Assembly (NCBI GenBank): GCA_003640385.1
Contig: RCAB01000690.1
Coordinates: 1-23,736, forward strand
Length of the DNA stretch: 23,736 nucleotides
Reading direction: 5' to 3'
Origin: Setaria digitata
Taxonomy: Eukaryota; Nematoda; Chromadorea; Rhabditida; Setariidae
The position numbers were made by a program, and so were the translations under genes. The notes under the pieces were generated by a model. It worked only from the letters and a program-made list of their open reading frames with translations. It did no database searches and was not told the origin of the DNA. Each line of letters starts with the position of its first letter. Within the stretch, counting starts at the first letter, position 1. Shown piece by piece: positions 11,253-21,473 of the stretch.

Positions 11253-12065
11253 CACGACACTAAAACGAACAAAATAACACGAGGTCATCGGAATTTTACA
11301 CGGATATTAAGATTCCTATAGAAAGTATAGAGCTAGTGACGAACTACTGTTTGTTATATAAAGTGGAGAATTTCAGTATAATGAACTCAGTAACTTCACC
11401 GAAAATCCTCTTCTAGGGAGCAGTTATCTATAAAAATACAGTTGAGCTTAAAACTCAGAAAAGCAAACCTCAGAAAAGTTAGTGTATGTTGTACAAGCAA
11501 GAAATGGCATATTTTTCAGCTGAACCGAATTATTTTTTGCTAATCCAACTCAAAAAAAAAGCTTATATACATAATTAACTAACACAAAGCATACAAAAAC
11601 ATCAGATTCTTCTGATTAGTTCAGAATAAACAACTGAAATATATAAATTCTTACATTCCTAAATGAAATATAGCGACTTATTATCTTTTCTTGGGAAAAA
11701 AACTACCCTCCCCATGTCAATATCTCTAAGCATCATTACGAGAATAGTTTAAGAATACGGTCTACAATATCAACTTGCATCATAACAAGTATACAGCGAC
11801 TCGAATCAACAAGTTCTACGTAACAAATACGGCAACAATTGTCGAAACCAATTTATTCCGAAACAAAATGGAACAAATTAATTATAATAACAGCTAAATA
11901 ATAACATCCCTAAATCGCCATATAGTGTAGCACTTATCGCACCAACTTTTCTTATCAAAATTTTATGAAAGCATTAAAATCTTTAAGAACTTCATCTCAG
12001 TGATTCAAATTTCTTAAAAACAGACTTGAAAATCCGTGAAACCATGGTCAACAAATGGAAAACAA
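11253..12065. other. Spacer between mars-1 and ESF1
   Basis: About 0.8 kb separates the mars-1 stop from the ESF1 trans-splice acceptor. It contains the mars-1 3' UTR and poly(A) signal. Frames on both strands are short and I see no gene. The rest could be an intercistronic region or an ESF1 promoter; no TATA-type or other promoter element stands out. Confidence 0.6.
11852..11857 (-). terminator. mars-1 poly(A) signal AATAAA
   Basis: A canonical AATAAA hexamer on the minus strand, about 210 bases past the mars-1 stop and about 600 bases before the ESF1 leader acceptor. It is the first perfect hexamer I found after the stop. Confidence 0.55.
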
Positions 12066-14370
12066 TTATTTCACCGGTACATTTCGCAAACTTGGTGCTA
12101 TTAGTGGTAATCGTCCGTCGACCAATAACGGCTGCCCTTTGTAAACAACTTGACCTTCACAGCTTACTTTCAGATCAGGTGCAACACCTTCCCAGATCTT
12201 CTTCTTTGGATTTAGGACCGGATCAGGCCTCCTTTCGTATCCCTCACAAGTCACCAGTTGCCCAGGAGTACAACTATCATCAAACTGAATCATTTCAACC
12301 TTTTCAGGAGTAGAAGCGCACAGAACCATTCCTTGAGATTCAATACCACGCATTTTTACGGGTTTCAAATTGCAAACACATATCACAAGCCGATTTTGCA
12401 TCTGCAACAGTAAGCCAACGAAAATAAAATAAAAAAATAAAGACGAATGCTACAGTTCTCGTAAGAATTGTTTCCTTACTTGGGGTAACACATCTTCTCC
12501 ATTTTAGAATGTAAGTGCCCGTCGTTATTTTGTGAGATGAATTACGTGATCATTTCATTTCATCATTCTATTCAGTGATTTTACAAAGATCAGACCATGT
12601 TAATCTGTTTCTTATATTCATATACATTCATATTTCAAGGTATTTTGTGAATAAATCAGAACAAATGAATTATACCTCCTCAATAGGGACGTGTCGCACA
12701 AGACCAGAAATAACAGTACGAGGTTTATCTTCACCAACATCCATTTGTTCAACGTACAAACTATCTGCATCCGGATGCTTCTCTACTTTTAAAATCCGAC
12801 CAACTCGTAAATCCAAACGACCAATATCAATCACATCATCACCCTTCGCATCTTTATTTTAATGAAAATATAAACAAGGTGAAGTTATTCAATTATATGA
12901 GAATACTCTCAGGGCCTATAATTTCCAAAATATTCTTCTGAAGAATGTCTAAAAAGATCACCAGTATCAAATAAATAGTAAAAAGCATTGTAGGAAGATA
13001 TCTAAAGAAGTCAGAAATTTTCCACGATTTGAAGGCACAAGTTTCCGATAGAACTAGTATCATTTTATAGCAGGTGAAAAGAGCTAACAAGAACTTAGAT
13101 ATCTGTAACGACTATGGCACCAAAATGCATTCTTATCTCATTTCATATCTAGCCTAAATTTTTTTTTTTTTTAAAGTAATCCTTCTTCAAATAGTATTCG
13201 GAAAATAATGAACCTCTGTCATTTTTGCACTCATTCTTCTTGCTTTTTCTGCCTTCAGTTTTATTTCCTTTAACTTCCCTTTCTACAGTTTTCATTTCTA
13301 CCACATCATGCTTAGTAGCCTTTTCCGTCTGAACTACAGGAGTTGCAGTATTACCACTCTCCGTAATCAGCTTTCCGTCCTCGAATTTCGGGATATTGCT
13401 CACCTGTTTTACTGAAACAATATGTCGTAGTGTAATGACAAGGAAGAATCAATCTGACAGTTTTGATGAAATAGGAATTTCACGCTAATGAATTTTTGCA
13501 GAAGGAAAGAATTTAATATGAAAAGAATGTTTTGTGAGGAAACCCTTTCTCTGAAAGCTGGTTATTGGACAAATCCTTTAATTTTATAAATTAAACTGAA
13601 GGCCAAATATGTGACAAAAATTAAATGTGGTGGGGTACAGAATAACATGTGGAAGGACACTGGTTCCTTTTGTATCTACTTCTCTCTCACAGCTTTAACA
13701 TGATCAAAGTTATTAAGACCTCATCATAGTGAACAACTGCTTCTCTAACATAGTGATAATGGTTTTGAATAAATACAAGTTCGTCTTAAATGTTTACAAC
13801 TTTATAAGTTTTTGAGCTTCTAGTGAAGGAAAAAAGATTTTACAAACAAGGAAAAAAGGGAGGAGAAAAAATTAGAAATAGAAAGCAAGATATGACTTTC
13901 AATTTTGTTACTAAAAAAAGAACAATATTCCAGGTGCCCCATCGAAGTCACATTTAAATTTGGAAAATTTCTACATTCGCCTTTCCTTATCCAATAACTC
14001 GTCAAAAATGAACAGTCAATAATTTTACCAAAATCCAATGTTTACAGAAAAACTTCATAAATTTAACTAACTTCCACCAGCTGTTTCCAATTCGATTAGT
14101 TTTTTTTTAAGTCGTTCTACTTCGGCTTTTAGCAATATTGTTTGTTCTTGCTCTTCTTGAAGTTTCATTTTTTCAAACTGACTTCCTGAAATTTCAGACA
14201 TAATTTGCACAATTTTTTTTTTTTTCTGAAGTCATGGTAAATGCTGGAAAAGATAAAAAGTGAAAGCACGTTACTTCTTTGTTCAAGCTTTGCACATGCA
14301 ACTTTCAACAAATCGTCAATTTTTTTTTGGTTGGCTAATAAATTCGAATAAACAGAAGATACCGCCATAT
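12066..14370 (-). other. AIMP1/EMAPII-like C-terminal module of mars-1 (exons 13-17)
   Basis: Residues 616-921 form a unit fused to MetRS. Exons 13-14 encode a Leu-zipper-like coiled coil ([12 protein letters not shown]...; [18 protein letters not shown]). It continues into IKQVSNIP, which resembles the start of the linker after the AIMP1/p43 coiled coil. Exon 15 is a Lys/Glu-rich linker. Exons 16-17 are a complete EMAPII-type tRNA-binding OB fold: [54 protein letters not shown] and MVLCAS. In vertebrates this module is a separate protein that binds tRNA within the multisynthetase complex. Fusion to MetRS is known in C. elegans, so it is expected here rather than new. Confidence 0.92.
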
Positions 14371-17300
14371 CTGTAAGAAAAGATTTGAAATTTTGCTGTT
14401 ATTCCTCTATCCTGGGCTACTGCTTATTAAAATTTAGAGAATTTTGCAAACTTTTCTAAGGTCTGAGAAAATTATTCTCTATAAGCATATTACATCTTCA
14501 TCAGTTCCAATTTTTGTTTTATCCGAATAGTTCTAAAAATGCAAGCGACAGTAAAGAGAAATGAGAAGAACACTAAGAAATACAGTGGGTGTTAAAGAGA
14601 AGATGAGCAAATTACAGAACGAACTGTAGGAACTCAGAAAAATTACCTATCCACTGTTTTACGATTTAAGATTTATGCTTCTCCAAAATTACATGTTTAA
14701 ATTTAAATGAAATAGAATGATTAAGAATAATTTATTACAAAAATACCAATACCAGCGGTAGCAGTAAAAATTTATTACACTGCTGCTCTAACAACGCAAC
14801 CTTCTAATGAACTAACCCTTAATCAGCTGTTCATTATTACTTCCCTCTTTGCTTATTGTTTTCCTTTTCTTCTCTGTTTTCTCCATCGATTCATTAGTTC
14901 TCGCTCCACTACCGAATCTCTTTTTAAAAAGATCAATCTCACTCCTCTCCATTTTCACAAAAAGCGGTTTCGGCTGTAAACGAAAACGATTCACAATGTT
15001 CGATTAAAGAGAGTAATAAACTAATTTTTCGGTACAGTTTTTAAAATATATTTAAATATTTTTTTCAAATTACAGCACACTATGTTTCGGAAACTAAGAA
15101 AACTCAAAAGCTTTGAAATTTCGGGGAATTTTTGATAAGAAACTTGTTCTACCAGATATGAAGCCACATATCGAGATTGTATACCTAATATAGTTTCAAT
15201 AATACTTTTATACACTAAAAATCGAACAAAGTAGTGAGTATTGCAACTCAGTGTAACACGTACTGAACACGTACTTCTTTCCGCAGATTTACAAATTTTA
15301 TATTAATTTAAGCATAAATTTATTCCTCTGGAATCTCCGTGAACAATAGAGAAGTAGAGCTTTTTCAAAATACATATAATATATCTTCACACAGATTTTA
15401 ATAGTTTTAATATTTTCAAAAATAAAGGGAAAGCCTCATCAAAAATTAAATATGTAAAAGTTTGTTTAAATGAATTAAGAGAGAAAAGTGACTACCAACA
15501 AATATAAAAATCCTAATCAAACTAAAAAAACTAACCTCACCAATTCTATGACCAGGTTTTAAAAAGGCAACTGGAGTGTTTGGTAGCATAGCTAATGTAG
15601 GAAGACCACAATGTTCTCGTATCTTTGCACTAGTGGACGGCATATAAGGATGAAGCATAATTGATATTAGATAAGCTAAATTTGCTCCAATCCCGATTAC
15701 GGTACCTGCCCGTCTCCTGAAAATAATATAAGGAAATAAGTCACATTCATTCACTTTTTTCTATCTATAAATTTATTCATTTCTACAGGCTTCAAGATCA
15801 GGTGATTTTAATTGAGACATTTAAAGAACTGGTGCAACTTCAAATACCTATTTATTGCACATCAGAAAAAAAGTCATTTTGCTCTCCAAAATTACCAGCA
15901 AGACGACATAAAGAAAAATAAAATTTTTCACTCTTCTCTTCAACTCATTCGACTTAATCTTTCGACCAGGAAATTAAATCAGATTTATTGTTAATAAAGA
16001 TTACCTGTTACTTTCATTTCCTTTCAGCAAAACCCACGGTTGTGCTGACTGTATGTATAAATTGCCGCGTCTTGATACAGAAAGGATTTTCACGATACCA
16101 TCACGAAGTTTCACAGAACTGAGACATGAATCAAAATCTTTTAGGTCAGCAGTAATTTCTGCTAGCAGTGTTTTTTCTTGCTCTTCCAGATGCATATCTG
16201 GTACCACGCCGTCGAAGAATTTTGTTAAGAAAACTAATGCACGATTAACAAAATTGCCCAAATTATTCAGAAGCTCAGTATTGACCTGAAGCTTACCAAT
16301 ATAAAAAGTTTATAAAATCAAATCAAATTTATACCTGTATGCCTTATTAATCATGCATACTAAAGATTTAATATCTAGGATACTATCTTCCCTAATGTCG
16401 ACAATATTTTGAATACAATATCAAGCTTGGCAATCTCCAAAAATTGTTACAGAACCTTTAAAGCAAAATCATCCCAGGAAAACGAAGTATCCTGGGTCTC
16501 AGGACGAACATACAACAAGTAAAATCGCCAAATATCAGCATCGATGCCAGTTTCCTCAGCCATATCACCAAAAACTCCTGTGCCGCGTGATCTAAATGCC
16601 TGGTGTATGTAAGAGAAAACTTTATGAAAGGTTACAGAAAGACTAATAAGCTCCAAAACTTCGGTATTTAGCATATCATAGATAATAAGTAACAAAATGA
16701 TAGTGTTTCCAATTATAAACCAAAACTCGCATGAATTATTATCTAATTTGTCTTTTTTCTTTTATTTATTTTTGTACGAAAATATCAGAACACACTTTCC
16801 ATTACAAATGTGGGTATCTTATTATCGATAAGGCGATACACAAATGAATGCGAAAAACATACTTGCTGAACTTTGTAGACTCATAATTCAAATATTCAGT
16901 TGCACAGAGCCTATTTACGATGGTATAGTTGTCACCAGTACCAATTTGAGTGGCAGGAAACATAACAGCGTGGAAAGCAACGTTATCATGAAAAAGAAAA
17001 GGAAATAAATTTATGCTAGGAAATCCGCATTATCACACCACGATGACGCAAATAATGATAAAATTATTCGAGATAAATAACCATTTCAGTGGAAACTGAA
17101 ACTGAAATAAGATGCTATTTATGAATTCTTTTTCGTCACCAGACTAAAACTGCATGCATATTAAAGGCCTACTTTTCCAACAAAATTGTACAGTTCTACA
17201 ATATCTGGGTTCTTCCACCACTTCGACCAGTCTTCACCTAAGTACTCCTTCGTAATTGACAAGTAACCAATTGGTGCATCAAACCAAACGTAAAATACCT

Positions 17301-20005
17301 GAAACTCCGTTTTTATTAAACATAAAACGCATGGTTAGTTAAACGATTCATAAGTAGAACATAATGTCATAAATTAGGAAGAATCAAGGTGTAACAGCAA
17401 CCAAGCAGACAAATTGCTTTCAGTGCAAAACCATCCTTCTTCACAGACGTTATGAGTGCATACTAAAATGCTCGAAGCTCTACTTTCACTTCAGACTGGT
17501 GGAAGTAGAGCTTCGAGAATTTAAGCATTCATGTTCAAACTCTTTTAGAACATTCCTACAGTTCTAGTTGCCCTTAGCAGAATAAACGAAGAATAACAGT
17601 TTACCTTATCCGAAAATCCGTCGAGTGGTACTGGTACGCCCCACTTCAAATCTCGTGTTATGCAACGTCTTTCCAAACCACCTTTCAGCCAACTCTTTGC
17701 TATTGACACAGCATTTGCTGACCATTGATTTTTCCCTGAACTAAGTTGCTCATTCAAATGTTTTTGTACATCAACCTGAAAGTACAGAGATTTAACCTTC
17801 CTCTAATTAAATAAAATTGCTAGAATGCTAAATCTAACCGAAGTTACTCCAATTTTTAAAAGTTTAAATATATTTTTGTTTTCGAATATTTGGGGAATTT
17901 ATTCGATAATATAAAAATAAATGGTTTAATTACAATAAGAACTAGCAAGATTAATTCAAAATTTACCGAGAGTTTATCCAAATGAAGAAAAATATGTCGT
18001 GATGGTTTTACAACGGGCGATGCCTTGCACAAGTGACATCGAGGATTTATTAATTCTATTGCATTAATTAATTTTCCACAGGCATCACACTGGTCCCCTC
18101 GTGCATCGTCAAAATGACAGAATGGACATTCACCATATACAAAGCGATCTGCCAAAAATCTGAAACTTATTTTTTCAAGTGTACTAAAATTGATTCAGAC
18201 CAACATCTCAAAAATTCTGTGCAATGTGAAACGCTTACAATAATGAAAACATTGACTTTGTTTAAGATAAGTGTGATGAAAAGGAAAAACTGCTTCTGTA
18301 TTCTGAGTTTAACTCATGAAGAAAAAAGCAGAGAGATGCATTAAAACCAGATCCAGACTAATGTTGTTTTCAGTAAAAATTGGTAAATCAAGACTATATT
18401 ACTCCTACCTAATATAAATCAGTTTAGCAATTAATTTTCGTCAAGATTGAAAAAATAGCTTCTACTGCATTTTCAACAAAACCCACATTATACTGCTACA
18501 TTTAAAAAATATTTAACCTATTGCAATTATCACAGTGCAGCTGATCAATGACGTCAGTCGCGGTGAAACCATTCTTATGAAGTTTCAAAAAAATTTCTTG
18601 TGTAAGTCTGAAAATAAATGGAGTGAGGACAGAGTAAGGAAATTATTTTTTGTTTGTTAAGGAAAAAAGAAAAAGACAACTTCTTTTATTTCTACAAAAT
18701 TTAACCTTATGACAGGAATTAAAGATAATTGTTCAAGGGCATCAAATCCCAGCCATTAAACCCATGAAAATCTAAGATATTAATAGAATTTTCCCCAACA
18801 AAAACGACTGCAATGAGTTCAAGAATGAAAAAACTCAAAAAATGTATATATTAAAAAAAGTACATAAACAAACTGAAACTCGCTACCAAATTTGCATAAA
18901 CCTTCAATTAATCATTCCTTTACATACTTACTCTGTCTGGTGTTGTGTTGTTGTTCGACCAAAATGATCAAAATCGATATTGAACCATTTATAGATCTTT
19001 GCATGCAGTAGATGATACTTATCACATATTTCGCGCGGTGTCAAACCCTCCTGTAGTGCCTTTGTCTCTGTAGCTGTACCATATTCATCTGTACCACAAA
19101 TGAATAAACGACGCCAACCTTTCAGGACGCAATACCTGTATAAAATTCGAAGCTTTTAATAAATCTATATAATTTCAAATACCCTCCAAAGTTTATATAT
19201 CTTGTTTAAAACAAAGGGAAAAGAGAAAAAGAGAAACCTAAATATAACATCATGTTTTCATATTCAAACACAACCACCAAGTATAAATGCATTCAAACTT
19301 GTTTGTAAACTTTCATGAAAAAAGAAATTACTTTATAGTAATTAAAGAGAGATAAAGAAGAAAATTTTTTCTAAAACTTGCAGATTTATAAATATTACAA
19401 AATTACCTAGCAAAAACATCGGCACTCAAAACGCATCCAACGATGTTTCCCAAGTGCGGCACATTATTAACATAAGGTAAAGCAGATGTTATTAGGATGT
19501 TCTTTTTACCTCTTTCTGGCAATCTGAAAAAAAGAAAAAAAAAAAAAAAAAGAAAGAAAACGCTGACACTTCTGAACTAATCAGCCAATAAAGTTATTCA
19601 ATGAAAAAAATTTATTCCAAATTATGTTTTTTTTTTTTTTTTTTTTTTTCAAATTTCGTAAAAATCAAGCATTCTCTGCCATTTTCTTCTCTTTCCTCCG
19701 CTCTCCTTTCTGCGGGGAACACAAAAAAATAAAGATTTACTTCAATTATTATGCTCTACATTTGAACTGACATATTAAACTAAACAAGAAATGTCTAATA
19801 GGTCTATTTAAAACATCAAATATGCCCTTTCAAAAGCTCAAAAAAAAAAATGCAAAAGACATCTATAGAAAAAGCTTCCTACAAAAGAATTTTAGAATAA
19901 AAACTGAGATACGAAAAAAGAAATATAACAAGAGACATACCTCCCGGATTTGTCAACGGATTGCACATATTCTGGATTTCGATACCATATTTTCTCGAAA
20001 TCCAT
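12066..20005 (-). CDS. mars-1: Cytoplasmic methionyl-tRNA synthetase
   Basis: Charges tRNA-Met with methionine, using ATP, for initiation and elongation in the cytosol. Seventeen exons: 20005-19941, 19523-19407, 19135-18932, 18607-18518, 18159-17967, 17775-17605, 17298-17173, 16987-16863, 16591-16456, 16285-16005, 15716-15536, 14973-14817, 14370-14275, 14185-14072, 13411-13214, 12851-12676, 12401-12066. They give 921 aa, ending in TAA. From memory, the C. elegans enzyme is about 917 aa. Class Ia landmarks: HLGN (45-48), [14 protein letters not shown] (about 73-86), four CxxC zinc-knuckle pairs starting at C154, C170, C183 and C200, VWFDAPIGY (284-292), KFSKS (361-365, the KMSKS loop) and [11 protein letters not shown] (385-395), then the anticodon-binding helices. 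It lacks the N-terminal GST-like domain of human MARS1 and starts almost directly at the Rossmann fold. The C-terminus is an AIMP1-like module (separate entry). One oddity: the exon 8 acceptor reads AT, not AG. The donor after exon 9 is a weak GTTCTG. Confidence 0.97.
13412..14071 (-). other. mars-1 intron 14, largest intron of the gene
   Basis: This 660-base intron separates the coiled-coil exon from the Lys-rich linker exon. It has a GTTAGT donor and a TTTCAG acceptor. A minus-strand open frame at 13820-14038 is Phe/Ser-rich with no motif. I see no nested gene. Confidence 0.75.
14371..15535 (-). other. mars-1 introns 11 and 12, flanking exon 12
   Basis: Intron 11 (15535-14974, 562 bases) and intron 12 (14816-14371, 446 bases) are AT-rich. 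They surround exon 12, which joins the anticodon-binding domain to the AIMP1-like module. The only repeat I noticed is ACACGTACT occurring twice about 15 bases apart near 15257-15275. Other mars-1 introns above 300 bases (introns 3, 4 and 15) show nothing further. Confidence 0.7.
16988..16989 (-). other. Non-AG splice acceptor before mars-1 exon 8
   Basis: Homology fixes the junction as ...FVGK (exon 7) to [11 protein letters not shown] (exon 8), with exon 8 starting at 16987. The minus strand immediately before it reads TTTTTCAT, where TTTTTCAG is expected. The only AG nearby upstream (CTAG) would add an in-frame TGA. A single G-to-T change (C to A on the plus strand) at 16988 would explain it. 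Confidence 0.8.
17452..17532 (+). ncRNA. Long hairpin inside mars-1 intron 6, miRNA-precursor-like
   Basis: The 15-bp arms CTCGAAGCTCTACTT (17471-17485) and AAGTAGAGCTTCGAG (17503-17517) are perfectly complementary. Pairing extends inward to 19 bp with one G-U pair, leaving a 9-base loop (17490-17498). It extends outward through TAAA/TTTA (17464-17467 with 17520-17523) and 8 bp ATGAGTGC/GCATTCAT (17452-17459 with 17525-17532, one G-U), across small internal loops. The total is about 31 bp in 81 bases. Both imperfect pairs are G-U if the plus strand is transcribed but A-C mismatches if the minus strand is, so the plus strand, antisense to mars-1, folds better. I recognise no known miRNA. A small inverted-repeat element is the alternative. 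Confidence 0.5.
19524..19940 (-). other. mars-1 intron 1 with opposed homopolymer tracts
   Basis: This 417-base intron has a GTATGT donor directly after AG. Its acceptor is preceded by an extreme pyrimidine tract on the minus strand (the A-rich plus-strand run at about 19527-19558). A T23 run at 19627-19649 lies about 70 bases from the A-rich run, so the two could pair. Run lengths here are probably polymorphic or unreliable in assembly. Confidence 0.75.
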
Positions 20006-20015
20006 TCCAACGGAC

Positions 20016-20018
20016 CTG
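20016..20018 (-). promoter_or_regulatory. Possible spliced-leader acceptor of mars-1
   Basis: The minus strand reads CCTTAACAG followed by 10 bases and the mars-1 ATG at 20005. A CAG acceptor so close to the start codon suits nematode trans-splicing. The pyrimidine tract is weak, so this is less certain than the ESF1 acceptor. Confidence 0.4.
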
Positions 20019-20057
20019 TTAAGGAATGCACCTAAAGTAGTGCAACCTTTTTTAGAC

Positions 20058-20290
20058 GTGAATTTAAATAAAATAGCATGTGATGGATGTAGAGCGTGAG
20101 AAATTGAATGAAAGAGAATGTAATGAAAGGTAAAGAGTGAGAAATTGAATAAAATAGAATGTTATGGAAGGTAAAGAGTGAGAAAGTGAATGAAATAAAA
20201 TGTTGTGGAGGATAAAGAGTGAGAAATTGGACGATATAGAATGTCAAAAAATGCAGGAAATAAGAAACTGGATAAAATAGCATACAGCAG
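20058..20290. repeat. Degenerate minisatellite of about 41 bp, about five copies
   Basis: The clearest unit begins GTAAAGAGTGAGAAATTGAA and is 41 bases long. Copies start near 20090, 20131 and 20172, with more diverged copies at both ends. The array sits just upstream of the mars-1 start, in its promoter or 5' flank. A minus-strand frame with repeated FLTLY-like strings (20032-20340) is a by-product of the repeat. Confidence 0.75.
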
Positions 20291-21473
20291 AAAAGTACCA
20301 CTGACCCAAGATAGACAGGACAATACAGATCAAACAACACTGGCCAAATTATTGATGTTAGTTTCAGGTATGATGCTAATTAGCGATTAGCAAAGGTTAA
20401 AGCTCGACTTGCAAGCCCACTATGAAAAATTTAAATCCACTGGATTAAATTTAGACAACATTTTAATCTAGAATTTAATCAAATTATTTATATAATCACT
20501 GTAATGTTTCTCTGTAATTACCGTCACAACAATTTTATCAGTATTTCAGAAATCAGTTGTGATCCTGGATGTTCATGATTTTTTATTGCAGCTATGATTC
20601 AAAGACATTGTGTATGTTGTTTTACTCTACAAATTTGATCAATTATCGTTGTCATTTTTCATAAAATTGGAACTTTTCCAATTTCGATTTTAAAACTTTC
20701 GAAATTCTTGTCTTGCGAAACTTTCTAATCGCAAAACTCTTAAATAGCAAGAAAAACTCAGTTCATTTTTTTTTTTTTTTTTCCTGTGCTACGTACAAGA
20801 AGTGTAAGAAAATGAGCCATATTATTTAAATTCAATCTAAATAGTGCAATTAAATTTTGTTCTATAATTTAACAGTAGAATAGATGATGCAATTAAATAA
20901 TGTAACATTTATGAAGGAAGCATAATCTTTGCGAGGAAAAAGTACATATCAGTAAATCTTTCTCATTTCTTGTTATTAAAATTTTATGAAAAATTTTTTT
21001 GTTGTAAATTTGATTATATTTAAGTTTTACATTTTATTTACTTAATTTCTTTCCTTTTTTTTTCCCCCCCCCCCCTCCCACCACCAAAAGTATGTTGTAC
21101 CCCAATATTTTTGTTTTGTTTGTTTTTCAAGTTTAGCGTATGATAAATAAAAGTTAGCAAATGTTTATTCAATTTCAAAAACTATAAGCTAAAACTTCTT
21201 GTTAGTTGATGATTATTCATCCTGCTAGCATTGTAATCATTGCTTCATTCACTGTTTCTAAATTCTATTCATTCCATAAAATTACAACATAAATGATTGC
21301 TGCTTATACACACATGGAATAGAGTGAAAAGTAAACTATGGACCATTTGTTCAGAAGTTATTATGCAATTCCAGTTTTTCACTTATGCCATAATACCTTT
21401 CAAATGGTACTTGTGAATTGTTATTTTCGCTTTGTTGAAAGAAAAGTGATCAGTGTGCAACGTAAATGAAATC
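20291..21473. other. Upstream flank of mars-1, no gene seen
   Basis: AT-rich with no supported coding sequence. A small bulged inverted repeat lies at 20427-20452 (arms AAATTTAAATCC and GGATTAAATTT, 3-base loop). A T-run is near 20767-20782. A 43-codon plus-strand frame (21338-21469) ends just before the satellite and matches nothing I know. Confidence 0.6.
21064..21085. repeat. C12 homopolymer followed by C-runs, potential G-quadruplex
   Basis: Twelve C residues (21064-21075) are followed by T, CCC, A, CC, A, CC. The minus strand is G-rich and could form a G-quadruplex. Such a tract is rare in DNA this AT-rich. Confidence 0.85.

Noticed and set aside
12575..12862. Plus-strand 95-codon frame
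   Set aside because: It is the antisense of mars-1 exon 16, which encodes the EMAPII fold on the minus strand.
20032..20340. 102-codon minus-strand frame with repeated FLTLY strings
   Set aside because: It is a translation of the 41-bp minisatellite and has no conserved domain.
21338..21469. 43-codon plus-strand frame starting ATGGACCATTTG
   Set aside because: It is short, has no recognisable homology or splice context, and could easily occur by chance. I list it only as a possibility.
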